Of a DNA stretch of 64,000 nt, positions 44,711 to 54,276 are shown piece by piece. The position numbers and the translations under genes are program-made. Numbering within the stretch: position 1 is the stretch's first letter; each line of letters opens with the position of its first letter. Origin of the DNA: Amphibacillus jilinensis Y1 (GTDB lineage Bacteria; Bacillota; Bacilli; Bacillales; Amphibacillaceae); contig NZ_JH976434.1 in NCBI RefSeq assembly GCF_000306965.1, positions 1,083,807 to 1,147,806 on the forward strand. The letters are read 5' to 3'. The notes beneath the pieces were generated by a model that was given only the letters and a program-made list of their open reading frames with translations, was not told where the DNA came from and ran no database searches.

Positions 44711-46024
44711 TTATTCTGAATCTACCGAAGACCAATACGCCTCAAATTCTTCCGCTAAATCAGCTCTATCAATTCCATCAGCTAGATATTTTTCTAGACT
44801 AGCACCCATGACATTCATTGCATCTGAAGGATAATAGCTAACAATAAACTCTAGTGTATTATCATTATCCATATAATTTACTATATCTTGTGAAAGAGGA
44901 TCTTCAGGTGCCATATCAAAATTATCTGATACTGGAATTAAATTTAATGTGTTCACATAATGATCTTTTCCGGTCTCTGAAGAAACTAACCAATTTAAAA
45001 ATTCTTTAGCAGCTTCTTGCTCTTCTTCACTCGCTTGCTCAGCATCAACTGCCCAAAACGAAGGTGCACCTACTGAAATATGACTGTTTCCGAAATCAGA
45101 TGCATCATTACTAATTGGCACAGGCAAAAATCCGAACTCCCCATCAGGATTAACTGCTTGTATTTGCGGATAAGCCCAGTTACCCATAAACCATAGACCT
45201 ACGTCTCCACTTGCTAATTCTAACGGTGCATCATCATAAGACGGAGCCAATGGTGCACGCTTATGTTTATTAAATTCTTTCATGATATCGATGGTGTCTA
45301 CCCAGCCATTAAAAATATCATTTTCAGTAAAAGTTATTTCTCCATTTAAAGTATCTTGTAAAAACTGATGCCGCTCATCTCTGTCAGATGACTGACTAGC
45401 AAACATCGCATTGGTGAGGTGCGCGCCTAATGACCAATCCATTGGTGACACAGTTAACGCATCCACACCGTCTAATGCATCTATTTGTTCAAATAAACCT
45501 TTAAGATCATCTGTCGTTTTGACAGTTTGTGGGTCAAAACCACCCGTTGCTTCATCTAGGACTTCTTTATTATAAATAAAACCAAAACCTTCAACGCCTA
45601 ATGGTTGACCTAATACTTTACCATCATAATTTACACGTGCATAATAATCTTCATCTACCGTATCAATCCATGGCTCCTCTGATAAATCGAGCAGGCTATC
45701 TTTGAATTCGTCAATTTCCATATTAGCTAATGTAATGGTCGGAGCATTACCCGAGGCATACAATGTCGTCATTCTCTCCAGTACGACCTGGCCACCTAAA
45801 GGGATTACGGTAACCTTAACACCAGTTTCTTCAGTGAAATCAGCAACAACTTGATCAAACTGCTCAGTGATCTCGGGCTTCGTTAGTAAAATAGAAATTT
45901 CAACGTCACTACTTGCTGCTTGCTCTGTATCATCAGAAGAGCCTCCGTCATCATTTGAATCCCCACAAGCCACTAATAAAAGAACGAATAACAATCCTAC
46001 AATCCAAATCATTTTTTTCTTCAT
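44711..46024 (-). CDS. Sugar-binding lipoprotein of the ABC importer
   Basis: The 437-residue extracytoplasmic protein has a lipoprotein signal with lipobox LLVACG, then the family-1 solute-binding fold (PLGGQVVLERMTTLYASGN and FMGNWAYPQI). AAGGGAGGG precedes the ATG. It heads the operon. The sucrose phosphorylase and PfkB genes make sucrose the probable ligand (inference). No ATPase gene is present here, so a shared MsmX-type ATPase must power it. Confidence 0.92.
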   Translation of the reverse strand: MKKKMIWIVGLLFVLLLVACGDSNDDGGSSDDTEQAASSDVEISILLTKPEITEQFDQVVADFTEETGVKVTVIPLGGQVVLERMTTLYASGNAPTITLANMEIDEFKDSLLDLSEEPWIDTVDEDYYARVNYDGKVLGQPLGVEGFGFIYNKEVLDEATGGFDPQTVKTTDDLKGLFEQIDALDGVDALTVSPMDWSLGAHLTNAMFASQSSDRDERHQFLQDTLNGEITFTENDIFNGWVDTIDIMKEFNKHKRAPLAPSYDDAPLELASGDVGLWFMGNWAYPQIQAVNPDGEFGFLPVPISNDASDFGNSHISVGAPSFWAVDAEQASEEEQEAAKEFLNWLVSSETGKDHYVNTLNLIPVSDNFDMAPEDPLSQDIVNYMDNDNTLEFIVSYYPSDAMNVMGASLEKYLADGIDRADLAEEFEAYWSSVDSE

Positions 46025-46044
46025 ATTAATTAAACCCTCCCTTT

Positions 46045-46093
46045 TGTAAGTGCTTACATAACGTATGTTAACCTACTTATTTTTTTATGTCAA
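46045..46093 (-). promoter_or_regulatory. Promoter of the sugar importer with start-site operator
   Basis: On the reverse strand TTGACA (46088-46093) and TAACAT (46065-46070) are 17 bp apart. TGTAAGTGCTTACA (46045-46058) lies at the expected transcription start. It is palindromic apart from its centre and would suit LacI-type or CcpA repression. Confidence 0.7.
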
Positions 46094-46242
46094 TCGTTTT
46101 CATAAAATTATTATGTCACTCCTTGTTTTCTATATTAAGTTGATTTTAAATATTATTGATCTTATACAAACATTTCTTAACATTGCTATTTTAACGGTTT
46201 TTTTAGTTTCTTTTAATATCCTGCTTAGTTAGTGAAAATAAG

Positions 46243-46264
46243 GTGGTAACGATACCACATTATA
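46243..46264 (-). promoter_or_regulatory. Second importer -10 with LacI-type palindrome
   Basis: GTGGTAACGATACCAC (46243-46258) is a near-perfect palindrome with a central CG. On the reverse strand it directly follows TATAAT (46259-46264). A related half-site lies before the kinase gene. Confidence 0.55.
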
Positions 46265-46456
46265 CCCATACATTACTACATTACAGCGTTTTTGGTAATC
46301 AATCTTTCAAGAATGTTCTCTCATTAATTTAAAAAATAAAGAATAAGCCGATTTTTTTCTTACTTTCAAGTATAATAAGCTATATTCAGGTCATGTATAG
46401 AATCATTTGTGGACAACATCCTATGCATATAACTAAAACAAAAAAGAGGTTGAATA

Positions 46457-47902
46457 ATGAGTGAAAAAAGTTTTGCCGATTATCAGGTAAGTGACGAGAT
46501 AAAACAAGCATTAATGTTGCTAAAGTACAACACCCCTACAGAAGTGCAAAGCCAGGTAATTCCTTTAGCATTAGAAAATAAAGACCTCGTCGTCAAAGCA
46601 CAGACAGGGAGCGGAAAAACTGCAGCCTTTGGTATTCCTATTGCCGACAAGGTTGAATGGCTTGAAAATAAACCGCAGGTCTTAATCCTTACCCCGACAC
46701 GAGAGCTTGCGGTACAAGTTCGTGAAGATATAACGAATATTGGCAGATTTAAGCGAGTGAAAGCATTGGCCATCTATGGAAGAGAACCTTTTAAACCCCA
46801 ACAGGATGCGCTAAAACAAAAGACGCACGTTGTTGTTGGAACGCCCGGACGCGTGCTCGATCATATCGATCGCGACACGTTGCCACTAGAACACATAAAG
46901 TATTTGATCATTGACGAAGCAGATGAGATGCTTAATCGTGGGTTTATCGATCAAGTTGAAGCCATTATTAATGAGCTCCCCTCCAGTCGTGTGACGATGG
47001 TGTTTTCGGCAACCTTCCCTGAAGATATTAAAAAGCTATGCCATGACTATATGCATGAACCTTCCCATATCGAGATTGCATCAACAGGGATTACCGCTGA
47101 TACGATTGAACACGCCTTGATTGAAGTGAAAGAAGGAGACAAGATTCCACTCCTTAAAGACTTGACGGTTATCGAAAATCCAGATAGTTGCTTAATTTTC
47201 TGTCGAACGAAAGAAAACGTTGATAGCGTCTATAGTGAATTGGATCAAGCTGGCTACGCTTGCCAGAAACTCCATGGTGGACTTGAGCAAGAAAAACGTT
47301 TTGCTGTTATGGATGGCTTCAAATCAGGAAGCTTTCGATATCTTATTGCAACAGATGTTGCTGCGAGAGGGATTGATGTTGATGATGTCTCCCTTGTGAT
47401 TAACTATGATGTTCCATTGGAGACTGATGCCTATGTACACCGAACAGGCAGAACCGGACGAGCAGGCAACAAGGGAAGGGCAATCACGTTTGCCACCCCT
47501 TATGAAGGGAAATTTATTAGAGAGATTGAGAACTATATTAACTTTGCGCTTCCCACTATGGAGCCACCAGCTCATTCAGAAGTAGTGAGCAACAAGGATG
47601 CTTTTGAGGAAAAACAGCGTAGCAAGCGGATTGTAAAAAATAATAAAACAGCCCGAATGAATCAGGATATTTTGAAGTTGCATTTCAACGGAGGGAAAAA
47701 GAAAAAACTTCGTGCCGTTGATTTTGTCGGCACCATCGCAAAAATCCCTGGCATCACCGCAGAGGATATCGGGATTATAACCATCCATGAGCAAATGACC
47801 TATGTTGAGATCCTAAATGGAAAAGGGTCGATTGTTATGCAAGCAATGGAGAATACGACGATTAAAGGCAAAAAGTTGAGAGTGAGTAAGGCAAGAAAAT
47901 AA
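46457..47902 (+). CDS. dbpA: DEAD-box RNA helicase, DbpA/YxiN type
   Basis: The 481-residue helicase has all core motifs: [23 protein letters not shown] (IIDEADEML), SAT, and RGIDVDD then [10 protein letters not shown]. The last 75 residues ([23 protein letters not shown]) are the DbpA C-terminal RNA-binding domain that recognises 23S rRNA hairpin 92. Length agrees with B. subtilis YxiN. Role: 50S ribosome assembly. Confidence 0.95.
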   Translation: MSEKSFADYQVSDEIKQALMLLKYNTPTEVQSQVIPLALENKDLVVKAQTGSGKTAAFGIPIADKVEWLENKPQVLILTPTRELAVQVREDITNIGRFKRVKALAIYGREPFKPQQDALKQKTHVVVGTPGRVLDHIDRDTLPLEHIKYLIIDEADEMLNRGFIDQVEAIINELPSSRVTMVFSATFPEDIKKLCHDYMHEPSHIEIASTGITADTIEHALIEVKEGDKIPLLKDLTVIENPDSCLIFCRTKENVDSVYSELDQAGYACQKLHGGLEQEKRFAVMDGFKSGSFRYLIATDVAARGIDVDDVSLVINYDVPLETDAYVHRTGRTGRAGNKGRAITFATPYEGKFIREIENYINFALPTMEPPAHSEVVSNKDAFEEKQRSKRIVKNNKTARMNQDILKLHFNGGKKKKLRAVDFVGTIAKIPGITAEDIGIITIHEQMTYVEILNGKGSIVMQAMENTTIKGKKLRVSKARK

Positions 47903-47920
47903 TCATATCGATAACGCCGT

Positions 47921-47947
47921 CCAAGTCCCCCGTTTGGGGTGACTTGG
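47921..47947 (+). terminator. Hairpin after the dbpA gene
   Basis: CCAAGTC (47921-47927) pairs with GACTTGG (47941-47947) around a C/G-rich inner stem. There is no T run; ending is probably inefficient. Confidence 0.6.
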
Positions 47948-48350
47948 CATAGCCAGCGCTTTAATCCACTTAAACCTTCTAATATTCATAATATCTTCAA
48001 GAGTTTGAGAAGCATACATGGATAAGCCTATTACTATTGATATTTCACCAAATCGACCATGCCTTAATAGAGCTGGAAACGAGTCAAGCTACTGCTTTTT
48101 AAAAACCCGAAGGTTACTAAACATCTAGACAATTGACCTCGACTTTTCAAAGTAAGCACAGATAAACTTTTTCAAGTACTTCATGGCAGCTATGAACACA
48201 ATGCAAACCATTAATTATTGTACTGGTGGTTTGCATTGCAATTGAATACCCCCGTTACCCCGCCTAACTAAAATATCCATTAAAAGGGAAATGGCTGCAC
48301 CCATTATGTGCTATGTAATCGTTATATTGACCGCATTACTCATCAAAAGC
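47948..48350. other. Intergenic region between dbpA and DeoR genes
   Basis: No gene is supported. A perfect 12-bp stem (CAATGCAAACCA at 48199-48210 against TGGTTTGCATTG at 48227-48238) lies between the converging transcripts and may end one or both. Confidence 0.5.
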
Positions 48351-49124
48351 TTAATAAAGCACCTCAATTTTATGGTGTTGAAGCTTCTCTAGCTCTGACT
48401 CCGATAATGAACGATCAATGATCATGTAATCTACATCCGCACAATTTAGGCTCTGATTTAAATATTTCTGGTTAAACTTATCACTTGTTACCATTAAAAC
48501 GAGTTCCTTCGAGCGTTTATGAAAGGCTTGCTTAATCAGTGCTTCTCCTTCCGTAATTTCAGTTGCACCCACAGTAAAATCAAATCCCCGACATGAAACA
48601 AATGCAAGATCGACATGATAGCTTAAAGCATCGTTGAACGCTTTTGAGCCATTCACAGTGAAGCGCTTAGGTACGATGGAACCGCCAAGTATGTTGACAT
48701 CTGCAGATGTGTACTCTGATAATAAACTAGCCGTAATTACACCATTTGTAATGACCTTTAGCCCGTTAAATCGATTTAATTGGTTAACAAGGTGCAAGGC
48801 TGTACTACTAGAATCAATAAATAAGCTCATGTCATCTTCTATTAATGTCTCAGCGATTTTTGCCATCCGCTCTTTATTCTTCTCATCATTAAACTTGTCT
48901 ACTTTCATCAGATAGGGGATATCAATCTTCTGACGATCAATAATTACAGCTCCACCTCTAGTCCGTCGAATAAGCCCTTTATTCTCTAGCTCAATTAAGT
49001 CCCGTTTAATTGTTGCTTCACTATAATTAAGTAAATCAACTAAATCGATTGTCTTCATAAAATTCTCTGCCTTTAAGTGATTAACAATTTTATCTTGCCT
49101 TTCCCTTTGAATTGCTGTAACCAT
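48351..49124 (-). CDS. DeoR-family regulator
   Basis: The 257-residue protein has an N-terminal DeoR HTH (RQDKIVNHLKAENFMKTIDLVDLL, in two parts, then SEATIKRDLIELENKGLIRRTRGGA). The C-terminal DeoRC sugar-phosphate-binding domain is typical (LFIDSSSTALHLV and VITNG). It ends a PTS-aldolase operon and probably senses a sugar phosphate. TTGGAGGGG precedes the ATG. Confidence 0.92.
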   Translation of the reverse strand: MVTAIQRERQDKIVNHLKAENFMKTIDLVDLLNYSEATIKRDLIELENKGLIRRTRGGAVIIDRQKIDIPYLMKVDKFNDEKNKERMAKIAETLIEDDMSLFIDSSSTALHLVNQLNRFNGLKVITNGVITASLLSEYTSADVNILGGSIVPKRFTVNGSKAFNDALSYHVDLAFVSCRGFDFTVGATEITEGEALIKQAFHKRSKELVLMVTSDKFNQKYLNQSLNCADVDYMIIDRSLSESELEKLQHHKIEVLY

Positions 49125-49179
49125 TCTAACCCCTCCAATTGATTAAAGGCATGGACATTTTGTCCACGCCTGATCTTAT

Positions 49180-50043
49180 TTAATACAAATCTGCTTTACC
49201 AATCGTATTAAGAATTGTAAGCTTGTGTTTAACAACCTCTTTTACTTTATTATTTGCCGATGGATAGACTTGATTGGGCTCGTAAACACTAGGGTTTTCA
49301 AGCAATAAACGTCGTACTTCATCAAAAAATACACTTTTTAAATCAGATGACAGATTTACTTTACCTACCCCATATTTTACAGCCTCACTAACCTCAGCAT
49401 CAGGATTTCCAGACCCTCCGTGTAAAACAAATGGAATATCTATACGTTCACTTAAATCTTTTAGTAACGTTAGGTTCAACTCCGGCTTAACCTCCTTCGG
49501 GTAAAGACCATGGGCCGTGCCAATAGCCACCGCAAGCGTATCGATGCCAGTTCGATTGACAAAATCAACAGCCTGGTCGGGATCAGTATAAATAATTGTA
49601 TCAGATCCGCCTTCATAGGAGTCTCCGTTATTACCAATAGTACCCAATTCAGCTTCGACTGAAACACCTACCTTATGGGCAAGCTCGACAACCTGACTTG
49701 TCAAAGCTACGTTATCTTCATAGTCAGCAAGGGAGGCATCAATCATCACAGAGGTATAGCCATTACGAATGGCACGCATCACGTCACCAAGGGTACCACC
49801 ATGATCCATATGAATAACAACCGGAACCTTACTTTGGTATGCATATGCTTTTACAGTGGCAACAAAAGCATCACCTAAATACTCTATTTCATCTGGATGG
49901 ATTTCAAGAATCACTGGTGCATTTTGCGCCTCTACCTCCTCCATTATTGCTTTTAGCATATCATAGCTACAAATATTAAAGGCTGGCACTGCAAATTTAT
50001 GAGCTTTAGCTACCTGTAGTAGTGCTTTCATTGTATATAGCAA
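49180..50043 (-). CDS. Class II ketose-bisphosphate aldolase (Fba/GatY-like)
   Basis: The 287-residue zinc aldolase has the metal-binding HMDHG, a GTAHGLY and VLHGGSG histidine motifs and AVPAFNI opening. A TTG at 50043 is taken as start by family alignment; the TTG at 50052 is too near AGAAGGG. It follows the fructose-type EIIBC gene by 21 bp. It would split a ketose 1,6-bisphosphate or 1-phosphate made after PTS import. Confidence 0.85.
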   Translation of the reverse strand: MLYTMKALLQVAKAHKFAVPAFNICSYDMLKAIMEEVEAQNAPVILEIHPDEIEYLGDAFVATVKAYAYQSKVPVVIHMDHGGTLGDVMRAIRNGYTSVMIDASLADYEDNVALTSQVVELAHKVGVSVEAELGTIGNNGDSYEGGSDTIIYTDPDQAVDFVNRTGIDTLAVAIGTAHGLYPKEVKPELNLTLLKDLSERIDIPFVLHGGSGNPDAEVSEAVKYGVGKVNLSSDLKSVFFDEVRRLLLENPSVYEPNQVYPSANNKVKEVVKHKLTILNTIGKADLY

Positions 50044-50064
50044 TTTAAACAATCCCTTCTTATT

Positions 50065-51456
50065 CTATATTGTATTTGTTAATGCTTCTTGCTTTATTGG
50101 TTTTTTAAGTAGCCCAATCATTACTGCTGTCACTAATGTACCTACAACTAAAGCTAACAGATACATAGGCAAGTTATTAATAACATTAGGTATGAACATC
50201 ACCCACACACCACCATGTGGGGCCATAGACGTTACACCAGCAGCCATAGAAATAGAGGCTGCTACTGCTGAGCCTACCATTAAGCTAGGAATTACCCGAA
50301 TTGGATCAGCTACTGCAAATGGGATAGCACCTTCTGTAATATATGAGGCACCTAATACCCAACAAGACTTACCAGATGTTTTTTCTTCCAATGTAAACTT
50401 GTTTTTAAATATTACTGTTGCTAAAGCAAGTCCTAGTGGCGGTGTCATACCCGCCATCATACACGCTGCAATAGGTGCATTAACACCAGCTGACATGAGT
50501 CCAATTGAAAAGGTCGAAATAGCCTTATTTATCGGCCCCCCCATATCCGCTGCCATCATAACCCCAATCAGTAAGCCAAACATCAATCCAGAAGTCTCGC
50601 CTAAACCATTTAAAAATTCAGTCAGCCCATTTAATACCCATGAAATTGGTGTGTCAATGAGGAAAACCATCGCCATTCCAACAATAGTAATCGAGATTAA
50701 CGGCACAACAATTAATTGGAAAATAGCTGAGATTGATTGCTTAACATGTATTTTAGTTGCCGTAAAATCAGTTACATAGCCTGCTAGAATTCCACCGATC
50801 ATCCCTCCCAGAAATCCCGATCCGCCAGCCGCTGCTAACGTTCCCGCTATTAAACCTGGAGCAAAGCCTGCTCGCCCAGCAATTGACGAAGCTATCCCCG
50901 CCGCTAGAGCAGGCACCATTAGGGCAAATGCTGTACCACCACCAATTTGTGATAGTGCACCGGCAATGACATTATATTTCCCGCTGTCGGGATCAGATGC
51001 TTCAATTCCAAAAGCAAAACTAATTGCAATAAGAATACCACCAGCAATTACAAATGGAAGCATGTAATTGACACCATTCATAAAATGACTATACAACCCC
51101 TTTTTATGACTAGATACTGAGCTATTCTCTTCCGTATCTTTACTGGATTGAAACGTGCCTTCCCCTCTGATCGCCTCTTCTAGAATAGTAATGGGATCTT
51201 TGATCGCTTTAGATGTTGACACCTTCTTAATCGTTTTCCCCGCAAAGCGACTTAGATCAATCCCTTTATCAACCGCGAGGATAACGACATCTGCTTCTTT
51301 AATTTCTTGCTCTGTCAATACATTCTCCGTTTTAGCGCCCTGAGTTTCAATTTTGACTTGATGTCCCTCCGCTTCTGCCGCTTTTTGCAACTTTTCTGCC
51401 GCCATATAAGTATGGGCGATACCGGTCGGACATGCCGTAACACCAATGATTTTCAT
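50065..51456 (-). CDS. PTS fructose-type EIIBC
   Basis: The 463-residue protein has a FruA-type EIIB with the phospho-cysteine C9 in ACPTGIAHTYMA and, after about residue 130, a EIIC of fructose type (MLPFVIAGGILIA; APIAACMMAGMTPPLG). AGGAGG inside the preceding gene gives translational coupling (stop and start 1 bp apart). Import releases a ketose-1-phosphate or similar. Confidence 0.9.
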   Translation of the reverse strand: MKIIGVTACPTGIAHTYMAAEKLQKAAEAEGHQVKIETQGAKTENVLTEQEIKEADVVILAVDKGIDLSRFAGKTIKKVSTSKAIKDPITILEEAIRGEGTFQSSKDTEENSSVSSHKKGLYSHFMNGVNYMLPFVIAGGILIAISFAFGIEASDPDSGKYNVIAGALSQIGGGTAFALMVPALAAGIASSIAGRAGFAPGLIAGTLAAAGGSGFLGGMIGGILAGYVTDFTATKIHVKQSISAIFQLIVVPLISITIVGMAMVFLIDTPISWVLNGLTEFLNGLGETSGLMFGLLIGVMMAADMGGPINKAISTFSIGLMSAGVNAPIAACMMAGMTPPLGLALATVIFKNKFTLEEKTSGKSCWVLGASYITEGAIPFAVADPIRVIPSLMVGSAVAASISMAAGVTSMAPHGGVWVMFIPNVINNLPMYLLALVVGTLVTAVMIGLLKKPIKQEALTNTI

Positions 51457-51457
51457 C

Positions 51458-51916
51458 TTATTCGCCTCCTAAGCTTGTTAAAATAGAGCGTATTTCTTCT
51501 GCATCTTTGGCCATCTTGATGCTCGCCTTAAACTGATCATCCATTAACTTTCTTGCTAAGAAGCTAAGCAGCTCGAGATGCGTATTATTAGCCTGATCAG
51601 GAACAGCAATCATAAAAACACACTCAACACGTGATCCGTCTAAAGCCAAGTAGTCCGTCAGCTCATCTACATGAGCGAAAGCGATCGTTGGTTTTATTAC
51701 AGCCTTTGATTTCGCATGTGGAATACCAAAGCCTTCCTCAACACCTGTAGAAGCTTCTTTTTCTCGCTTTTTTAAATCTTTTATAAAACGTCTTGCACTT
51801 GTTATACATCCATTATTTTCAAGGCTTAGAGCTAGATTATTAAACAATTCTTCCTTTGTCTTAATCGTTAAATCAAAGACAATATTTTGTTTATCTAACA
51901 CCGATGATATTTGCAT
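51458..51916 (-). CDS. PTS fructose-type EIIA
   Basis: The 152-residue protein has the phospho-histidine motif GFGIPHAKSKAV and strands DGSRVECVFMIAVPD, as in FruA EIIA domains. AGGAGGGG precedes the ATG. It begins the PTS, aldolase and DeoR operon. Confidence 0.9.
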   Translation of the reverse strand: MQISSVLDKQNIVFDLTIKTKEELFNNLALSLENNGCITSARRFIKDLKKREKEASTGVEEGFGIPHAKSKAVIKPTIAFAHVDELTDYLALDGSRVECVFMIAVPDQANNTHLELLSFLARKLMDDQFKASIKMAKDAEEIRSILTSLGGE

Positions 51917-51937
51917 ATCACCCCTCCTATCTCAATT

Positions 51938-51992
51938 TGGTAAGCGCTTACCATGACAATGTCATTGTAGCACCATGATCTATTTAGTTCAA
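51938..51992 (-). promoter_or_regulatory. Promoter of the fructose-type PTS operon with a cre-like palindrome
   Basis: On the reverse strand TTGAAC (51987-51992) and TACAAT (51964-51969) are 17 bp apart. The perfect palindrome TGGTAAGCGCTTACCA (51938-51953) lies just after the predicted start site and fits CcpA control or a sugar repressor. Confidence 0.75.
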
Positions 51993-52405
51993 TGAAATGA
52001 ACGAAAGTTTACATTTTGGATTTAATAGAGGCATATCATGCATTTTAATGAACGAAAACAGTCATTTAGTTTTTTAACTTGGGTGAGCGTTATATGGCAG
52101 ACAAGGGGAGAAAATGAGATTAGTATTATTGCATTTATAGAATGGAAATACTTTGTTAGCAGAAGAAATGACGAAGACATGTTAGTAAGACAAAAATAAA
52201 CTGATAACAGCATAAGATTATTGTTAGTACTACAATGATTCGAATCGTTTGTGGCAAATTGATTCTTAAACCTCAAAATAGAAAATCTATTGAGGTGGGT
52301 AGTAGCTCTATGGCATCCGTATAGCCAGAGGTTTTCAAAGACTAGCAGTAAAAAACGAGCTTGTGCTACAAGCTCGTTTAGTTTGATATTTAACAAGTAA
52401 TGACA
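51993..52405. other. Intergenic region, no gene
   Basis: Apart from the terminator at 52353-52379 and the promoter next to 51992, nothing is recognised. The reverse-strand frame covering 52022-52396 overlaps that terminator and is not a gene. Confidence 0.5.
52348..52379 (-). terminator. Terminator of the GAF/FapA transcript
   Basis: AAACGAGCTTGT (52353-52364) pairs perfectly with ACAAGCTCGTTT (52368-52379) around a three-base loop. On the reverse strand a T run follows. It lies 27 bp after the GAF-protein stop. Confidence 0.9.
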
Positions 52406-54226
52406 TTAAAAACTAAAGTTTAATATATCCTCTTTCTGTTCAACATTAGCTATGCTATGCCATTCCTTACTGTTTATTTCATGATCAGATAACATAAATT
52501 CATACCCATTAAATTGATAGTTTTGACATCCCACCAACGCCTGTTGCTGCTGATGCTCATGATTAAATGGACCACTATTTGTTCTTTTATAATAAACAAA
52601 AAAGGGCACTTGATATTCCTTTAAAGCATGTAGTTTATTCTCAACGTCTTCTAAAAATTTTTCTCTTTCATTAAGCGTGTAATACTGTTTAATTTTACTG
52701 TTTTGGTCAATTTGATAGATGATTGGAGAAATATTTTTCGTTATGGTATCAATAAGTAAAACTTCCTCTTCCTTTAAACTATCTTTGGCTTCTAACACAA
52801 TTAAAAAACCAAAAGGCAGTGGATTATCTTCCATTACCATTGAATCGTCAAGGCCTTTAGATGTTAATATAGGTGATATGACTACGCAATTTGTTTCATT
52901 AACTAGCTTTTGCATCTCCTCATTGAAATACTTCTTGATAGCTCCCTCTGAAAAACCATATAACGTCTCTCCGCTAAAGGTATCTTCCCATTGATCATTG
53001 ATCAGGAATAGCTGCTCATCAGCTTCTAACCCTATACTACTTGTTATTTTATACTGCCCTTCTTGTTGAAAAGCAAAAAACATTTTTTTAACCCCAAAGT
53101 AAAGTTGTAATGTCTTAGCTGTTAGGTGAGTTAATTCCTCGATCGTTCGGCAATGGTTAATATTTCTTACCAATTTGTTTAGACTAGATAAAACCTTAAA
53201 CTTCCTATCAATCTTTTGTTTTTGAATGGCAAGCTCATCAAACATCATTGCATTATTAATTGCTATATAAGTAGAACCTGCTAATGATTCAATTAATTCA
53301 AACAGCGATGGATCGTAATCTTCTTTATTTAATGGTTGGCCTAATGTTACCAAACCCAAAATTTCCTCTTTTACAATAAGCACAATATACTTTGCATTTA
53401 ATTGCTGAAACACCTCATAATTAACGAAAAGTTTTTGAATGATATTGGCATCTCGCTCAATATGCAAGACAATCGGTTCACCTCTATAACGTGTGTCAAC
53501 TAACTCTATTTCTGTATAGTATTTTTGATAATTAGTAACGTCACGGTAACCCTTGATTTTTATGACTTCAGTAACAGCATCATATATACCAAAAGAAGTC
53601 ACCCTACTACCTGATACTTCACTAAATACTTCCGTGGCTATCGTGTAGAGTTTTTCCAAAGTCACTTCAGATAACATCACTTTCGTATTTTGATTAATTG
53701 CAAACAAGTCGAAATTCTTCTGATCTAATTTAGCATTCGATTCTTTCAATTCAGCAAAATAGTTGCAATTTTCCAATGAATTGTTAATTAAACGCATCAA
53801 AGCATCTGCAATGATGTAATCATCTTTCTTAAAATCATCAACAACTTTTCCATTAGTTAAAATAAAACCAACCATGTAATTGTCAACCATAAGCGGAATA
53901 ACCAATTTGATATTAAACTGCTCTATGATTTGCTTTGAAAAAAACGCATCAAAGTTATCGACAACAATATTACCAAAGTGAGCTGGAAAATGACGTAGCT
54001 CTGTAGAATCTGGAATTATACATTCATCAAACGGATATAACCTGTTGTACTTTAAAACATACGCATCGTTACTTTTTATAAATAACGCAGATGCATTTAA
54101 TGTTAAAATTTCATTTGAAAATTCAAAAGCAAATTCTGTAATTTGCTCTGTATTAAAACGCTGCGTGAAAAATTCAACAGCCTTTAGCAAACCTTCATAC
54201 CTATACAAACGCTTTACTCGATCCAT
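52406..54226 (-). CDS. Multi-GAF-domain protein without output domain
   Basis: The 606-residue protein is started at the ATG at 54226, which has GGGGGA. Three GAF-like units can be seen (roughly residues 25-165, 190-345, and 360-530), for example LGLVTLGQPLNKEDYDPSLFELIESLAGSTYIAINNAM in pieces. No kinase, GGDEF or HTH domain is visible. Coiled linkers join the units. It is expected to be a cytosolic sensor or scaffold. The adjacent FapA-family gene lies 50 bp upstream on the same strand, suggesting the two act together (inference). Confidence 0.72.
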   Translation of the reverse strand: MDRVKRLYRYEGLLKAVEFFTQRFNTEQITEFAFEFSNEILTLNASALFIKSNDAYVLKYNRLYPFDECIIPDSTELRHFPAHFGNIVVDNFDAFFSKQIIEQFNIKLVIPLMVDNYMVGFILTNGKVVDDFKKDDYIIADALMRLINNSLENCNYFAELKESNAKLDQKNFDLFAINQNTKVMLSEVTLEKLYTIATEVFSEVSGSRVTSFGIYDAVTEVIKIKGYRDVTNYQKYYTEIELVDTRYRGEPIVLHIERDANIIQKLFVNYEVFQQLNAKYIVLIVKEEILGLVTLGQPLNKEDYDPSLFELIESLAGSTYIAINNAMMFDELAIQKQKIDRKFKVLSSLNKLVRNINHCRTIEELTHLTAKTLQLYFGVKKMFFAFQQEGQYKITSSIGLEADEQLFLINDQWEDTFSGETLYGFSEGAIKKYFNEEMQKLVNETNCVVISPILTSKGLDDSMVMEDNPLPFGFLIVLEAKDSLKEEEVLLIDTITKNISPIIYQIDQNSKIKQYYTLNEREKFLEDVENKLHALKEYQVPFFVYYKRTNSGPFNHEHQQQQALVGCQNYQFNGYEFMLSDHEINSKEWHSIANVEQKEDILNFSF

Positions 54227-54276
54227 AAGAATCCCCCATTTATGCACAATTAAGTGAAATCGACCCAATCTTCGAA

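Larger units (their letters stand above)
46025..46456. other. Divergent control region: sugar importer and DEAD-box helicase
   Basis: The region holds two probable reverse-strand promoters with palindromic sites and the leader of the helicase gene on the plus strand. No gene is supported. Confidence 0.6.

Noticed and set aside
50192-50779. Plus-strand frame of 195 codons
   Set aside because: It is antisense to the EIIBC gene, whose protein is clearly conserved.
52022-52396. Reverse frame of 124 codons
   Set aside because: It overlaps a strong terminator and has no family-like composition or ribosome site.
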